A stretch of DNA of 64,000 nucleotides. It comes from Seriola aureovittata. Lineage: Eukaryota > Chordata > Actinopteri > Carangiformes > Carangidae. Shown here one piece after another: positions 36,575-47,951 of this stretch (the first letter of the stretch is position 1; each line of letters starts with the position of its first letter). The position numbers and the translations under genes were made by a program. Location: positions 24,219,276 through 24,283,275 of the forward strand of contig NC_079379.1 in NCBI RefSeq assembly GCF_021018895.1, written 5' to 3'. A model generated the notes under the pieces. It was not told the DNA's origin and made no database searches. It was given only the letters and a program-made list of their open reading frames with translations.

Positions 36575-37040
36575 GCGTCAACCTCAGAGGCTGAAACATG
36601 AAGCTGCAGTTCCTCTAACGAACACTAGAGTCTGGCTCCAACAGTGAGTCAGTCCCCATAGACTCCCATGTTAAAATGTCCAACTTTACAGCAGAAATAA
36701 ACATGTTTACAGCCTGGTACAAAGCCTCTAGGGCTAATTTCCTCCTTCATGACACCTGTTTATATAACTCACCTGTTTACATTTTATTAAGGATTAAAGT
36801 TATGGAGGATTGAGGGCGTGGCCTCTTTGAGTGACAGGTGGATAAGCGTTTGCTTTCCACAGACCAGCAGTCACTGAAGTCTCTGCTCCACACACGCCCT
36901 TCCTCTTTGACCATTTCTGGATTAGCCAGGAGTTAGGGGCGGAGTCAGACATAGCCAAGATGGCGACTGTGGAGCGGCTCACTCTGAGTTTCAAAACCAC
37001 TCTTCAGAAACCTGTGGGTGACGTCACGGAGGCTACGTGC
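36575..37040 (+). repeat. Dispersed repeat, copy of 55490-55935 (inverted)
   Basis: The words TAGAGTCTGGCTCCAACAGT, CCCATAGACTCCCATGTTAA, ACTTTACAGCAGAAATAAAC, GGGGCGGAGTCAG and AAGATGGCGAC recur in reverse complement at 55490-55935, in the same order and over a similar length. The two copies differ by point changes and a duplicated AACTCACCTGTTTA segment in the other copy. A teleost repeat family familiar to me but not named with certainty. Noncoding. Confidence 0.8.
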
Positions 37041-37104
37041 ATCTTTATTTACATTCTGTGGTTTTTCTTTTTTGTATTTTTCACGTCTCTAATCCCCCTT
37101 GTCC

Positions 37105-37315
37105 GCCTCCGCTACTCAGACTAGTCTCAGGTTACATCCCTGTTTATGCAGAGTCATATAAAATATTCACCATTTGCATGTTTTCTGAGGTCACCATGAC
37201 CTTGACCTTTGACCTTTAGCCACCAAAATCTAATCAGTTCATCCTTGAGTCCTAGTGAATGTTTGTGCCAAATTTGAAGACGTTACTGAGATATCGTGTC
37301 CACGAGAATGTGCTA
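37105..37315 (-). repeat. DR1/ERE-type dispersed repeat
   Basis: Minus orientation. A perfect palindrome AGGTCA-CCA-TGACCT (37188-37202) is directly followed by a perfect reverse DR1, TGACCTTTGACCT (37203-37215), then TAATCAGTTCATCCTTGAGT and TTTGTGCCAAATTTGAAG. Ends at about GATATCGTGTCCACGAGAAT. Confidence 0.8.
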
Positions 37316-37944
37316 CTTTCTAACATAGTACTCCTGTGTTTCACTGCCCCTCCCCCTCTCACCTGCCCTGCAGGTGTCACCGTTGAAGCATTTTTAATCA
37401 GAATCGACTGATGAACCTGTTGTAACCAGAGCTCCAGACAGAGGATGTAAAACTACACTGAGGTGGTTTTTATTCTCTTAAAACCACAAATATTCTGTTT
37501 GTTCTTATGGAAATTAAACTTAAAATAAAACAGTGGAAAACTGTAAAATATAAAGACACATGGGAAAGTGTGGGGGGGGGGGGGGGGGTGTCACTGATCT
37601 ACTTAAAGGTGGGAAAAGAAAAACCCTTGACATACATTTCAACAGCCGAGTTACTTGTCTGTCTCTCTCCCCTCCCTCGCAGCGAGCACGCCGCCCCGCA
37701 CGCTAAGAAGAGGAACGCCACTTGAGATTATATTCCAGGAAAGCAGCGGTGACGGTCGCATTCAACCCCGGGAGGAAAGAAAAGACTCGTCGTTTAGGCG
37801 TCAGGTTTTTCAGACTGCTGATGGTCACAGCTGAAGCATTTGGCATCTGTCGACACGTGCACATGTGAGGCGCTGACACACAGGAAGCTGAGGGCGGCCG
37901 CCACACAGCTCCATTTACCGCTGACGTCCGACATGAAGAGGCTT
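37316..37944. other. Gene-free DNA apart from a possible exon at 37683
   Basis: Contains a 17-base G run at 37572-37588 and the acceptor/open-frame candidate listed separately. About 37690-37920 is repeat-free. Confidence 0.5.
37683..37834 (+). other. Possible terminal exon after a strong 3' splice site
   Basis: A pyrimidine-rich tract (about 37657-37680) ends in CAG at 37680-37682, a textbook acceptor. From 37685 one plus frame is open for 49 codons to a TGA at 37832-37834, beginning STPPRTLRRGTPLEIIFQ. A second frame is open 13 codons to TGA at 37723 (ending AKKRNAT). A 49-codon open frame arises by chance in roughly one case in ten, the peptide is unfamiliar, and no upstream exon is known. 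Weak candidate only. Confidence 0.2.
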
Positions 37945-38435
37945 CAGCTCTTTTTATCGACAGTCAGAGCCGCCATATTGTTTTTCAGGTTATCCATCCG
38001 TCCAGTTCTCATGGACATGATATCTCAGGAACTTCTTCAGATTTGGCGTAAACATTAACTCGGACTCAATGATGAACTGTTTAGACTTTGGTGGCTAAAG
38101 GTCAAAGGTCAAGGTCACGGTGATCTCACAAAACATGATTTTTGGCCTTGTGAATGAATAACTCGAGAACTCCTTAAGGAATCTCCTTCAAATTTGGAAC
38201 AAGCATTCACTTGGACTCGAGGAGGATGAACTGATTAGATTGTGGAGGTCAAAGGTCAAAAGTCAAGGCCGGGGTGACCTCACAAAATGCTTTGGTATTG
38301 GCCTTGTGAACGCCGTATCTCTTCAAGGGGATCCCTCCACATTTGGCACAAATGTCCACTGGGACTCGAGGATGAACTGATTAGACTTCGGTCGTCAAAG
38401 GTCAAAAGGTCATTGTGACCTCAGAAAGAGATTTT
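37945..38435 (+). repeat. DR1/ERE-type dispersed repeat, three-unit copy
   Basis: Starts with GACAGTCAGAGCCGCCATAT and contains three units about 150 bp apart. Perfect DR1 at 38099-38111 and 38246-38258; the third unit has an AGGTCA pair with a two-base spacer (38399-38412). The palindrome AGGTCA-TTG-TGACCT is perfect at 38407-38421 and one base off at 38112-38126. Linkers carry GATATCTCAGGAACTTCTTC and TTTGGCACAAATGTCCACTG words. Confidence 0.8.
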
Positions 38436-38559
38436 CCACTTATTTTCACGAGACTGTTGTGAATCTCTGTCGTCCACACAGCCATGTTCCACCTCGAGAG
38501 AAAAGAACGCTAGAATGAAAATGTTATTCATTGACTTTTAGCTCGGCCTTCGAAACAAT

Positions 38560-39060
38560 CATTTACATTTACATTTATTCATTTGGCAGCTGCTTTCACC
38601 CAAAGCGACTTACAAGTGAGGGACATCACTAAAGCTTCAGTGCAGCAGGAAACCTTGGTGTAAGAGTTTCGTGCTATAGCTATTTAATAAGTGCAAGGAG
38701 ATAAGGTAAAGAGGTTCACCGACAGTGCTAGTAAGAGCTAGTTAGACATGTTAAGGTGTTGGAGGTGTTAGGAGAGGACGTGCTCTCCGAAGAGACAAGT
38801 CTTCATGAGATTCTTGAAGACAGAGACAAATAAACTAATAATCTGAGAGAGTTCAGTAGCTTGTTCCACCATCAGGGAACCACAGAGCAGAACAGACTGG
38901 GCTGACGTTGTTGTGTGTGCAGGGATGGTGATGCCAGACGAAGCAGTGGCCGAGAAGGAGCTTAAGTCTCTTTGATTGAGATCAAGTAGATGGAGCAGAA
39001 CCAGAAGTCACTCTGAAGGCAGCGTTAGTGACTTGAGTTTGATTCAGCCAGTGGAGGTCG
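38560..39060 (+). repeat. Dispersed teleost repeat (CATTTGGCAG type)
   Basis: The words ATTTATTCATTTGGCAG, CCAAAGCGACTTACAAG, TTAGGAGAGGACGTGCTCTC, AAGTCTTCATGAGATTCTTG and TTGTTCCACCATCAGGGAAC match from memory a very common fish repeat of about this length. It is diverged and noncoding. Confidence 0.75.
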
Positions 39061-39120
39061 ATGTGTAGCAGACTGACATGTGATCGTGAGGTTGCACCGG
39101 CAGGGCCTCAACACCTCCTT

Positions 39121-39285
39121 CAGTGACCGGGTCCTGCACTTCCTGCCTGGATCGGCAGCTGCACCTCCAGCATCAACTAAATGAGCACCAGCGCTCCTCA
39201 GGGCGGCGTGCTCAGCCGGCTTCTGTTCACGCTGCTGACGTGACCGCGCTGCATCATCCAGCTCCAACCGCATCACAGAGAGCCG
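39121..39285 (+). mobile_element. LINE reverse-transcriptase fragment, broken
   Basis: From 39184 the frame reads STSAPQGGVLSRLLFTLLT and stops at 39241-39243; the APQG core is the fingers/palm motif just after box A of non-LTR reverse transcriptases, and the form STGAPQG..VLSPLLFTLLT is typical of abundant fish LINEs. Upstream, GTGACCGGGTCCTGCACTTC would give SDRVLHF in another frame, so a frameshift/deletion separates them; a TAA also lies just before the core. Downstream AGCTCCAACCGCATCA fits the next SSNRI segment. Dead fragment. Confidence 0.8.
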
Positions 39286-39936
39286 ATCACACGGGTAAAA
39301 ACCGAGGAGAAAAAGACACGGCACTCCCCCAGAGAGCACAGCATCGTCTCCACTTCCTGAACCTCCCCCAGAGCCTCTTCTTTGAGACCGCTGTACCAGA
39401 CCAACAATCTGAGACCTTTAACCTTTAACCCCTGCCCTCGACTGTAGCTCATTTCATACACAGATCTACAGAGATTGCTGTTAAGTTGACCTCTTGTGAT
39501 GCCGCCTTTGCTTGTTTACACCGAACCAAACAAGTTGGCATGTTAATATTTATACGCATTACAGTCTTTCAGCTATAATATCAAAATGCAACCGTGTAAA
39601 AAGTGTCCCAGTGATCCAACAGGAGCTCGTTGTATCTTAGTTTATTCAGTCAGTTATAACCAGAGTGTTGATCCTTGTGATTGTTGTATTATCCGCTCTT
39701 CTTCTCTGTTTTCTCTTCTTCTTCTGTCTGTTTTTTTTTTCCTGCTACATTGACCCAGTTTCTCCACATGCATCATTAAAGTTTCATCTGATCAGTGAAA
39801 AGTAAACCGCTCTGATGCGACTGCAGCTTTCATGTTCGTCCTCAATGAGCTTTGAGCTGCGGGAGATTTTTGTTTTTTAGACTGGTGACCTCTTATCTCC
39901 AGGACTGTTCTGAGACACCAGTGTTTAGCTTGCTTG

Positions 39937-39969
<33 letters not shown>

Positions 39970-41097
39970 TTCCTTCCTTCCTTTCACCGCTCGTCTCACA
40001 ACACCTAAGCTCCTCGCTCCGGAGCTTTCGACCACATGTCACGGTTGTCAGTCTGAAAGTGGCCGAGGAGTCGTCACAGGACGGTAACTCTGTGATTTGA
40101 TCATGTGATAAGAAGTGGTTGTAAACACCTTAGCTCTGAAGACGGGCCTCTGCTGGCAGATGAATGGCCTCCTTGTAAGAGAGCCGATGGCTCGAGGGCA
40201 ATCGAAGAGAGAGAGGAGGCTCGCTAATACAATACACTCACCCAACAATCATGCTAACTAGCATGCTAACGAACTAAGGGTAGATAATCCGATGGCAACC
40301 CACAAATCTGACCTGCTTCTTGAGTTAAAAGAGAATCAAAGCTGGAGAGTAAATATATATTAAATATTTCTCCCTGAGTTTCATTTGTCAGATTTCTTAT
40401 TGTCTCTTTATTTCTAAGACTCTGAGAAAGAACAAACCAAAGACTTGATCACATGTAAAACTAAAAATGTTTATAGATTTTGTTAAAGAGCGAATCACTG
40501 AACGCAGGAACTCTCAAGAGAAGCGACGTCAGTAAAGCAGCATCACATTTCATCTGTATTTTTTTAAATAAAGAATAGAAGTGATGAAGACAAAGAGGTG
40601 GTGATGTTGATTTCCTGCATTTTGGATGTTTTATCCTAAAAGTTGATTTCCAGGGGACGTGAATGACGATTTCTCAACTCATGAGTCTTTATACCTCTAA
40701 AGTTTTAATTTTTATATCGTTATTTAGCTCATTTTATTTGTACTTGCGTCTTGTGACAGGCCTGAAACAAAACAGGAATTATTCTTAACAGTCTTTGTTG
40801 ACAAAAGATTTCTAACGGCAATGACTTGTGACACAACGTTAAGTGATATGATCAGATCCTCCTCAGTGATACCAGCTACTGAGACACGGCTCTGTTTCTG
40901 CCTCACGACCAGAGACTGAAGAGGAAAAAAAGAAAAGAAAGAAAAGAAAAGTGCATCGGCAGATAAAATCAAAAAGTTATTAAATTCTAAAATTCCACAC
41001 TGAATAAAAGAAGCTACAAGGCGTCGCTGGTGTTCACGATAGAAGTGTATTTTCTCAAAGGAACCATTTGCCAAAGTATTTATTTCATACTGTATAT

Positions 41098-41100
<3 letters not shown>
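39286..41100. other. Gene-free DNA with (CTTT)n
   Basis: Tetranucleotide CTTT/CCTT array at about 39936-39985. Elsewhere AT-rich, low information. The longer minus frame 40724-41224 runs through the following (CA)n and shows no domain. Confidence 0.55.

Positions 41101-41129
<29 letters not shown>
41101..41129. repeat. (GT)n microsatellite
   Basis: About fourteen GT units. Confidence 0.95.
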
Positions 41130-41811
<682 letters not shown>

Positions 41812-41984
41812 CTATCCTTGTTAGGAGATCACAGTGACTTCCATTCATTGAGGACAGCCTCATCCGAACCCTCCCCTGAACCTTAAACCGGGACTGGACT
41901 CGAACTAAGACTGAGAGAGTTTTGTGCCACGATCGTCACCATCTGATGTTTAATCAAGAATTAATAAAAGGAACTAGAATCACC

Positions 41985-42315
41985 TCCTCGCGGTCGTATC
42001 CCTCCGCCACTCACACTAGTTCCAGGTGACATCCCAGTTTCTCCAGAGTCGTAGAAAATATGAACCGTCTGTCACAATTTCTGTGTGTTTTCTGAGGTCA
42101 CCGTGACCTTTGACCTCCAAATTCTAATCAGTTCATCCTTGAGTTCAAGTGAATGTTTGTGCCAAATCAGACGAAGTTCCTTCCAGGCGTTGGATATTCC
42201 ATTCACAAGGCCAAAACCAGGTGTTGTGAGGCGACTGCGACCTTGACCTTTGAACTTTCGACCTTTATCCACCAAATTCTAATCGGTTTGTCCTTGAGTC
42301 TAGATGAATCAAATT
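41985..42315 (-). repeat. DR1/ERE-type dispersed repeat
   Basis: Minus orientation, beginning GCGGTCGTATCCCTCCGCC. At 42095-42109 a perfect AGGTCA-CCG-TGACCT palindrome shares its right half with a perfect reverse DR1 (42104-42116), the mirror image of the composite at 35858-35879. A second unit at 42228-42256 is decayed (AGGCGACTGCGACC). Confidence 0.8.
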
Positions 42316-42541
42316 TGAAGCCGTTCCTTCGTGGCGAAAGAGAGGCCTGCAGTTGAAACAGTGTGAACTCACACACAGGTGAGATGATGCAAGAGGTCCG
42401 TCACCTCCTCCCTCCTTTTCTGCTCGTCGGTCACTGACCCTCGAGGCCGCAGGGAAATGACCACACGTAACCAACTCAACTTTAACTTAACCTCAACCCT
42501 CAATCCTTCACCAGAAAACCCTCAGAAATCATTAGGACCGG

Positions 42542-42542
<1 letters not shown>

Positions 42543-42599
<57 letters not shown>
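42543..42599. repeat. (CA)n microsatellite
   Basis: About 27 CA units, pure until the AAA near the right end. Confidence 0.97.
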
Positions 42600-42600
<1 letters not shown>

Positions 42601-45600
42601 TCTCACCACCAGTTGTTTTTACAGGTCATTATGCAGGTGAAGCGACAGTGAAAGCAGCTGCAGGCATGGCCCCTGGTAGTTCACCTGGCTGCTGCTAAAC
42701 CTGTCTGACAGAGACCAGGTGTCTCGCGCACTAAAGCTGCATCATACATGCTGTTTTCAGACAGTTACCGCAGCGTGAGTCACTTTTGGATGATATAGGA
42801 AGCGTTGTGGTGGTCGAGGCACTTAAAACGATTTATATTTTTATATTTTTTTACCAGGTGAGACACGATGTTTTACAGCTCGTAAAAATTACGTAGTTTT
42901 AAGGTTTAAAGTCAGAAGGAAAAAGATTTTACGATTTTAAACGTATTGATTTCTTTCTACTTTAGTCACTTTTTGGTTCTGTCTGATTGTGGTTTGGAAG
43001 AGTTTGAGATCGACGCAGCGCCCCGTCAGGAACTTTCAGTCCTGCCATGACTGGACGCTGTTAAAGCTCCTCTCTGCTCAGAATAACAGTTTGACGCCAG
43101 CGACGAGCTGCTGGAGAGACTCGGGGCGCAGACACATTTATATCAGGTGAACCTTTGCTGCAGGTTGAGCTACTTCAACGAGCCTCTGACGAGTCGATCA
43201 GATCGTCCTGAGCGTCGTCCGAACACGAGGGAAACGACTCGAGGAAATAAAGCTGAAGTTCATGCTTTCTAATAACACATGCATGCGTCTAAGACACAAG
43301 CACGTTTCCTGCTATATCCAATCACAATCTGACACGGCGGCCTTCGGCCAGTCGCTCGTCAAACTGTCTGTGGAAGCATCTGTTCCTTCTTTTCTTCTTT
43401 TCCAAATGTCCTCCTCTTCTGATTGAAGCAGAATCGAATGACGAATCTCCTATTTTGTTCTTAAATGTCGAAATGTTTCTGAATCCTCAAACTTTCCGAT
43501 TATTTCCAGGATCACGTGACTCACATGTGATCTCAGACTTTTGGACACCACGATACATTACCCATAATGCAAAGTAGCCCCCCCCGACAGTTTGGGTCAG
43601 ACATTAGTCTCTTTTCCTCAGTCCTGACGAATCCTCCTTCAAATCTTTCCTCGACCTCACGACGTTTTCCGCCGAGGTCGAGGAGAAGTGGTTAGAGAGG
43701 AGATTCATCTGACTTTTCCACCGCAGCTTTGGACCGTTTCCAAACTATGTTTTAGACCACTGACGAGTTCAAAGGACGGGCCTCGAACACACCCTGATAC
43801 ATAGGATAGGATATAATTATAGAGCATCATCTAATAGCTGTAATAACACCCAGTGAATGTTGTCGGGTTCATTTCAGGTCACAGATTCAGCGAAGGAGAG
43901 TCGAGCTTTCTCCGGACCGGAGTGTGTAATCCCAACAGCTGGTTTAAACACACACGCTAACGTCAGTCTGTGTCTCTGTTATCATGAAGCCTTCCTCCAC
44001 CTGCCAAAAAAACAACTATTTCACTGCATCCTGGCACTTCTTCCACAGTCCTGATAAACGTGACTTTGATATGAGTCTCTTTACTGCGGCGTCTCTCCCC
44101 GCCGAGAGCCTCAGCGTGTTCGACACGAGATTTAATCACATGTGCTGGAGGCTTGTGGCAGTTTTATGGTTTTATCTGGCGGGTAGAGAAAGTTTTGGTG
44201 CTGAGCCAAATTATGTAACATGAAAACCAAAGTCTGCTGCTGCCACCGAGTGGATATATGAAGGAACTGCACTTGCTCCTCTTCTCTGTTGAAGATCTTT
44301 GAACTAAATCTAGAGGATCGTAAATCCAAGCTCATACTGTGTCTCCAGAGCAGATGAAGTGTCCACGTTCATTTTCATTAAGTTTTACATTTATCATTCT
44401 GACCCATTAAAAAAAAAAAACATAATATGGGAATCAGAACTAATAACATTAAACATCTAACTGGGAAATTTCTCAGATTATAATCTAATTATAATTCAGT
44501 GATTTAAACCAATTTGATTTTATCATCTCCTGAGTTTTAATAAAGAAGAAGAAGCCTGAAGTGATAAGACGTACAGTATCAAAGCAGAGTGAATTAAATG
44601 ATTAAACACAGCGGCTGATAAGACTGTGGTGTTTCTGCAGGATTCACATTCAGTAACATTAAAAACCGCAACCACACATCTGTGTGTGGTGCCGCCTTCA
44701 CGTGCAACTTCCAGGTCGGTAACCACGGCGACTCAACGTGCAGAAAACTGATGCAGACACTGGACTTTAGAAGAAAATATATTTATATATATATAAAAAG
44801 TTGTATTCTTTTCTTTGGGTGTTTCTCTTTAAAGAATATTATGTTCTAATTACATCCGTACTCTGAGTTGAACACACCTGAGTTAAAGGAAAGATTGCAT
44901 GTGTGTGTGTATTTTATTTATTATTTTATGATCTATAACTGGTAATCATGTGATCACAGCCGTCTTATAAACGTAATGAAGTAAAAAAAAAAAAAAAGTA
45001 AAATATTTCCATCTGAAATTTGATGTAGAATTATAAAATGGCATAAAATAGAAATAGAATCATATAGAAAAGAAGTGCAAGTAGTTCTAAATTGTACAAT
45101 GGTAAAATAAAAAGCATAGATATAAATGTGTGTTTATAGAATATTATATTATTCTTACTGAACAAACTACTTTATAAAACGGTTCAATTTAGTTCCATGT
45201 GACTAAATCCTATATGATATATAAAGTACTTTTGATACGTTTAGTATATTTTAACACTTCTGCACTTTTACCTGAGTAAAATTTTGCAGGACTTTTATTG
45301 TGATTTTATTTTGGTTCAGTCCCTTTCAGGTGGAACATGAGATATATATCCAGACCTCATGTGTTTCCTCACTAGGGGGAGTACTTGTTTTTCCTATCAC
45401 TGTCACAGCGTCCCCCCCCCCCCCCACCACCATATGATATCCTTGATGATAAGGCAGCCATTTTCAGGCGGCCGTATTGTATTGTGTCATTATCAGCTTT
45501 GTGTTATTGTTTCCTGAGCTGCCCTCCGTTTGACCCCTTCAATAGTTCCCCTGAGCTCTGCCGCAGACTCAAACAGATCGTCCTCTGAAGCCCGGTGAGC

Positions 45601-46118
45601 TTACTCCACCGCCTGCCGACAGAGATAAGAAATCATACACCACAGGGCGAACGCCGACCACCATCCGTCTGAAATGAGAAGTGTCGTCCTCAGCAAAAAG
45701 AAAAAAAAAGCCTTAACAATATCGTTTTAACGGCAGCATCGTCAGCTGTGCTGGAATGTGTGAGGAGCTCAGAGGAATCAGAGATGGAGAAGATGGATGA
45801 GCTGATGTGACGGTTCAAGCCTTCTCCGCCGACTCCTCTTGATTTTGCTCCCCCCTCCCCCTCCCCAAGAACAGACTGTAGAGGATCACATTACACTGGC
45901 CAGACCTCGATGACTCTCCTCCCTCATATCTGATGATGCCATTAAACCTGAAACAGGACGAGCTTCGGGGAGTTGACAGCATGTGAAGGAATGACGTGTT
46001 CAAACGGTCTGAGAGGAGTTGATGCTGCAGCGTCTGACGGCTCATGGGTTTTTCTAAACTACATAATCAGTGACGTCTTAAAACTAAACAACGTGATTTA
46101 AATGAAATCAAGTCAATC
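42600..46118. other. Gene-free DNA with two low-copy stretches
   Basis: About 43860-44220 and 45430-45600 are repeat-free with balanced composition and might be conserved noncoding DNA. Others: A-runs at 44408-44420 and 44983-44997, a C-run at 45413-45425, and CATTACCCATAATGCAAAGT near 43556. No exon supported. Confidence 0.4.
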
Positions 46119-46760
46119 ATAATAATAACAATAACTTTATTTCACACTTTTGGTCGCCTGCCTCCGCCTCTCTTCTAGTTTCAGTCATATACAATATGAA
46201 CCATCTGTGTGACGTCTGGAGTAATGGCTGAAAAGCGTTTTGAGAAGTCACACTGACCTTGACCTTTGACCTTTAACCACCTAAATCTAATCAGTTCGTC
46301 CTTGAGTCCAAGTGAACGTCTGCACCAAATTTGAAGTGATTCCCCAGAGGAGTTCTTGAGATATTGGGTTCACAAGGCAAAAATCAGGTTTCGTGAGGTC
46401 ACTGTGACCTCGACCTTTGACCTTTGACCACCAAAATCTAATCACTTCATCATTGAGCTTTAGTGAATGTTTGTGCCAAGTTTGAAGAAGTTCTGTCAAG
46501 GCATTACTGAGATATCATGTCCACGAGAATGAGACGGACAACCTGAAAACAACACGCCTCCAGCTCCGACTGTCGCCGGCGCAGAGAAATAAAAACAATA
46601 ATAAGGGATAAAAAGAACATAAATAAAACACTTATCAAACATTACTAAAGACTAAGACAAAGAAATGTGTTTTAAGGAGAGATTTAAAGGAAGTTACAGC
46701 GTCTGAGTTTCAGAGTCGGGGCTCTAATAGCAAACGCCTGGTCACTCCGGGGCTGTGCGC
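46119..46760 (+). repeat. AAT-headed teleost repeat, interrupted copy
   Basis: The head ATAATAACAATAACTTTATT (46120-46150) and the body (about 46587-46760, with TGTTTTAAGGAGAGATTTAA) resemble the contiguous element at 12886-13330. A DR1/ERE repeat occupies the gap, so it appears to have been inserted into this older repeat. Confidence 0.55.
46155..46586 (-). repeat. DR1/ERE-type dispersed repeat, nested copy
   Basis: Minus orientation, from CGCCTGCCTCCGCCTCTC to CAGCTCCGACTGTCGCCGGC. Two units about 140 bp apart: a perfect reverse DR1 at 46260-46272 with a one-mismatch palindrome at 46245-46259, and a perfect AGGTCA-CTG-TGACCT palindrome at 46396-46410 followed by CGACCTTTGACC. Confidence 0.8.
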
Positions 46761-47564
46761 ACGCCACGTCCATAAATCATGATTTCCAGCCTCATATCCG
46801 TGATTCATACAGCTGCTGATCTGAGCAGATCTGATCTCAGGCTCCAATCCTTTTGAAAAAACAGAATTTGAAATGAAAGTGATGAAAGAAAAAAGTGCCA
46901 CTCTCCCTCCATCACTCAACGGGACAAAGTGGGCGTCGATCTCCGTGAAGTTGTACGCGAGGTGAACATGTAAATAACCCGTTGACCTGTCCCGGTCCCG
47001 GAGCGTCGTTCAGAAGAAGAGGCTGCACTCCGTCTGCTTCACGTTCGTCTCCACGTGGACGGAAACTCTCCCGCTTCCTAACACCTCATTGAATCCAGGC
47101 TGCAGGCGGCTTCACTGACGACTGTACACGGGTCAAACTGTGCCTCTCGTCGCAAATTGGATATGATGTCATCAGCATCATCCACTGCAAAAGGTGAATT
47201 GAACCATTATGAGTCCTTTGAAAGGACACCTTTTCCATCAAACCCGCCGTCAGGTGAGAGGATCAATATCAATTTCATATCTGCATGCCCAGTACACAAA
47301 GACTGCTTTCAGCGCCGCTTTCAGAAAATATAAGACTCCATCAAAAGGAAGAAAATATAATATAATAACTTGAAAGCTTTCTTATTCACATGCGGTGCCT
47401 CGCTTCAAATTAAAATTGCAATCGAGATGCTGCGATGTAAAGATGCAGTAAATTACATTTTTCTCGTTAGAGGTCCTGAGTTTTGATACTTTACATTTAT
47501 AAGAATAAGAATATGGATATATATGTTCCTGTTAATGAACCAAAAACCATCTCAGTGTAGTTTC
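46761..47564. other. Low-copy DNA, candidate conserved noncoding at about 47090-47460
   Basis: A long repeat-free stretch with balanced then AT-rich composition, without coding character. Its length makes it one of the better candidates for regulatory conservation in the window, but this is unverified. Confidence 0.3.
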
Positions 47565-47613
47565 ACATCTCCTCTCTCAGGCTTCTCTCTGCAGCTCTTG
47601 TAGCAACAGGTCG

Positions 47614-47665
47614 GTGAGCCAATCAGAAGAGAGGAGGCTCTGAGCCTCTCTTCTGATTGGCTCAC
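47614..47665. repeat. Near-perfect hairpin with inverted CCAAT boxes
   Basis: Left arm 47614-47640 and right arm 47642-47665 are reverse complements apart from one extra 3-base AGG in the left arm; the loop is a single T. Both arms carry CCAAT/ATTGG. It adjoins the young repeat at 47737 and may be part of the same or a neighbouring palindromic element. Confidence 0.85.
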
Positions 47666-47736
47666 TGTTTTCTGAGTGATCCAATAAAAATAAAGTAGAT
47701 TTCAGGTAAAAACACTCAGAGAAACCAAATCCTGTA

Positions 47737-47951
47737 AAGGTTTGGATGGTGGGTCCAGGTGGGCGGGGCTTGGTGACTGCTTTGTTGTGACATCACAAAG
47801 TTCCAGAAGTCCTGACGGCTGGTTTTAAGGCTCAGTTTCTGAATACAGGCTGTGTGCATTTCTCTGTGGACTGAGGCTTTGATACTTTCACAGTATTAAT
47901 ATAGAAGCTAGAGCTGATCTATAATCACACTACACATGGACACAGACCTTT
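47737..47951 (-). repeat. Young dispersed repeat, copy B (inverted relative to 7626)
   Basis: Reverse complement of 7626-7841 with two substitutions and one 1-base indel by direct comparison. The similarity stops sharply at ATCCAAACCTT on one side and AAAGGTCTGTG on the other. Confidence 0.9.
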
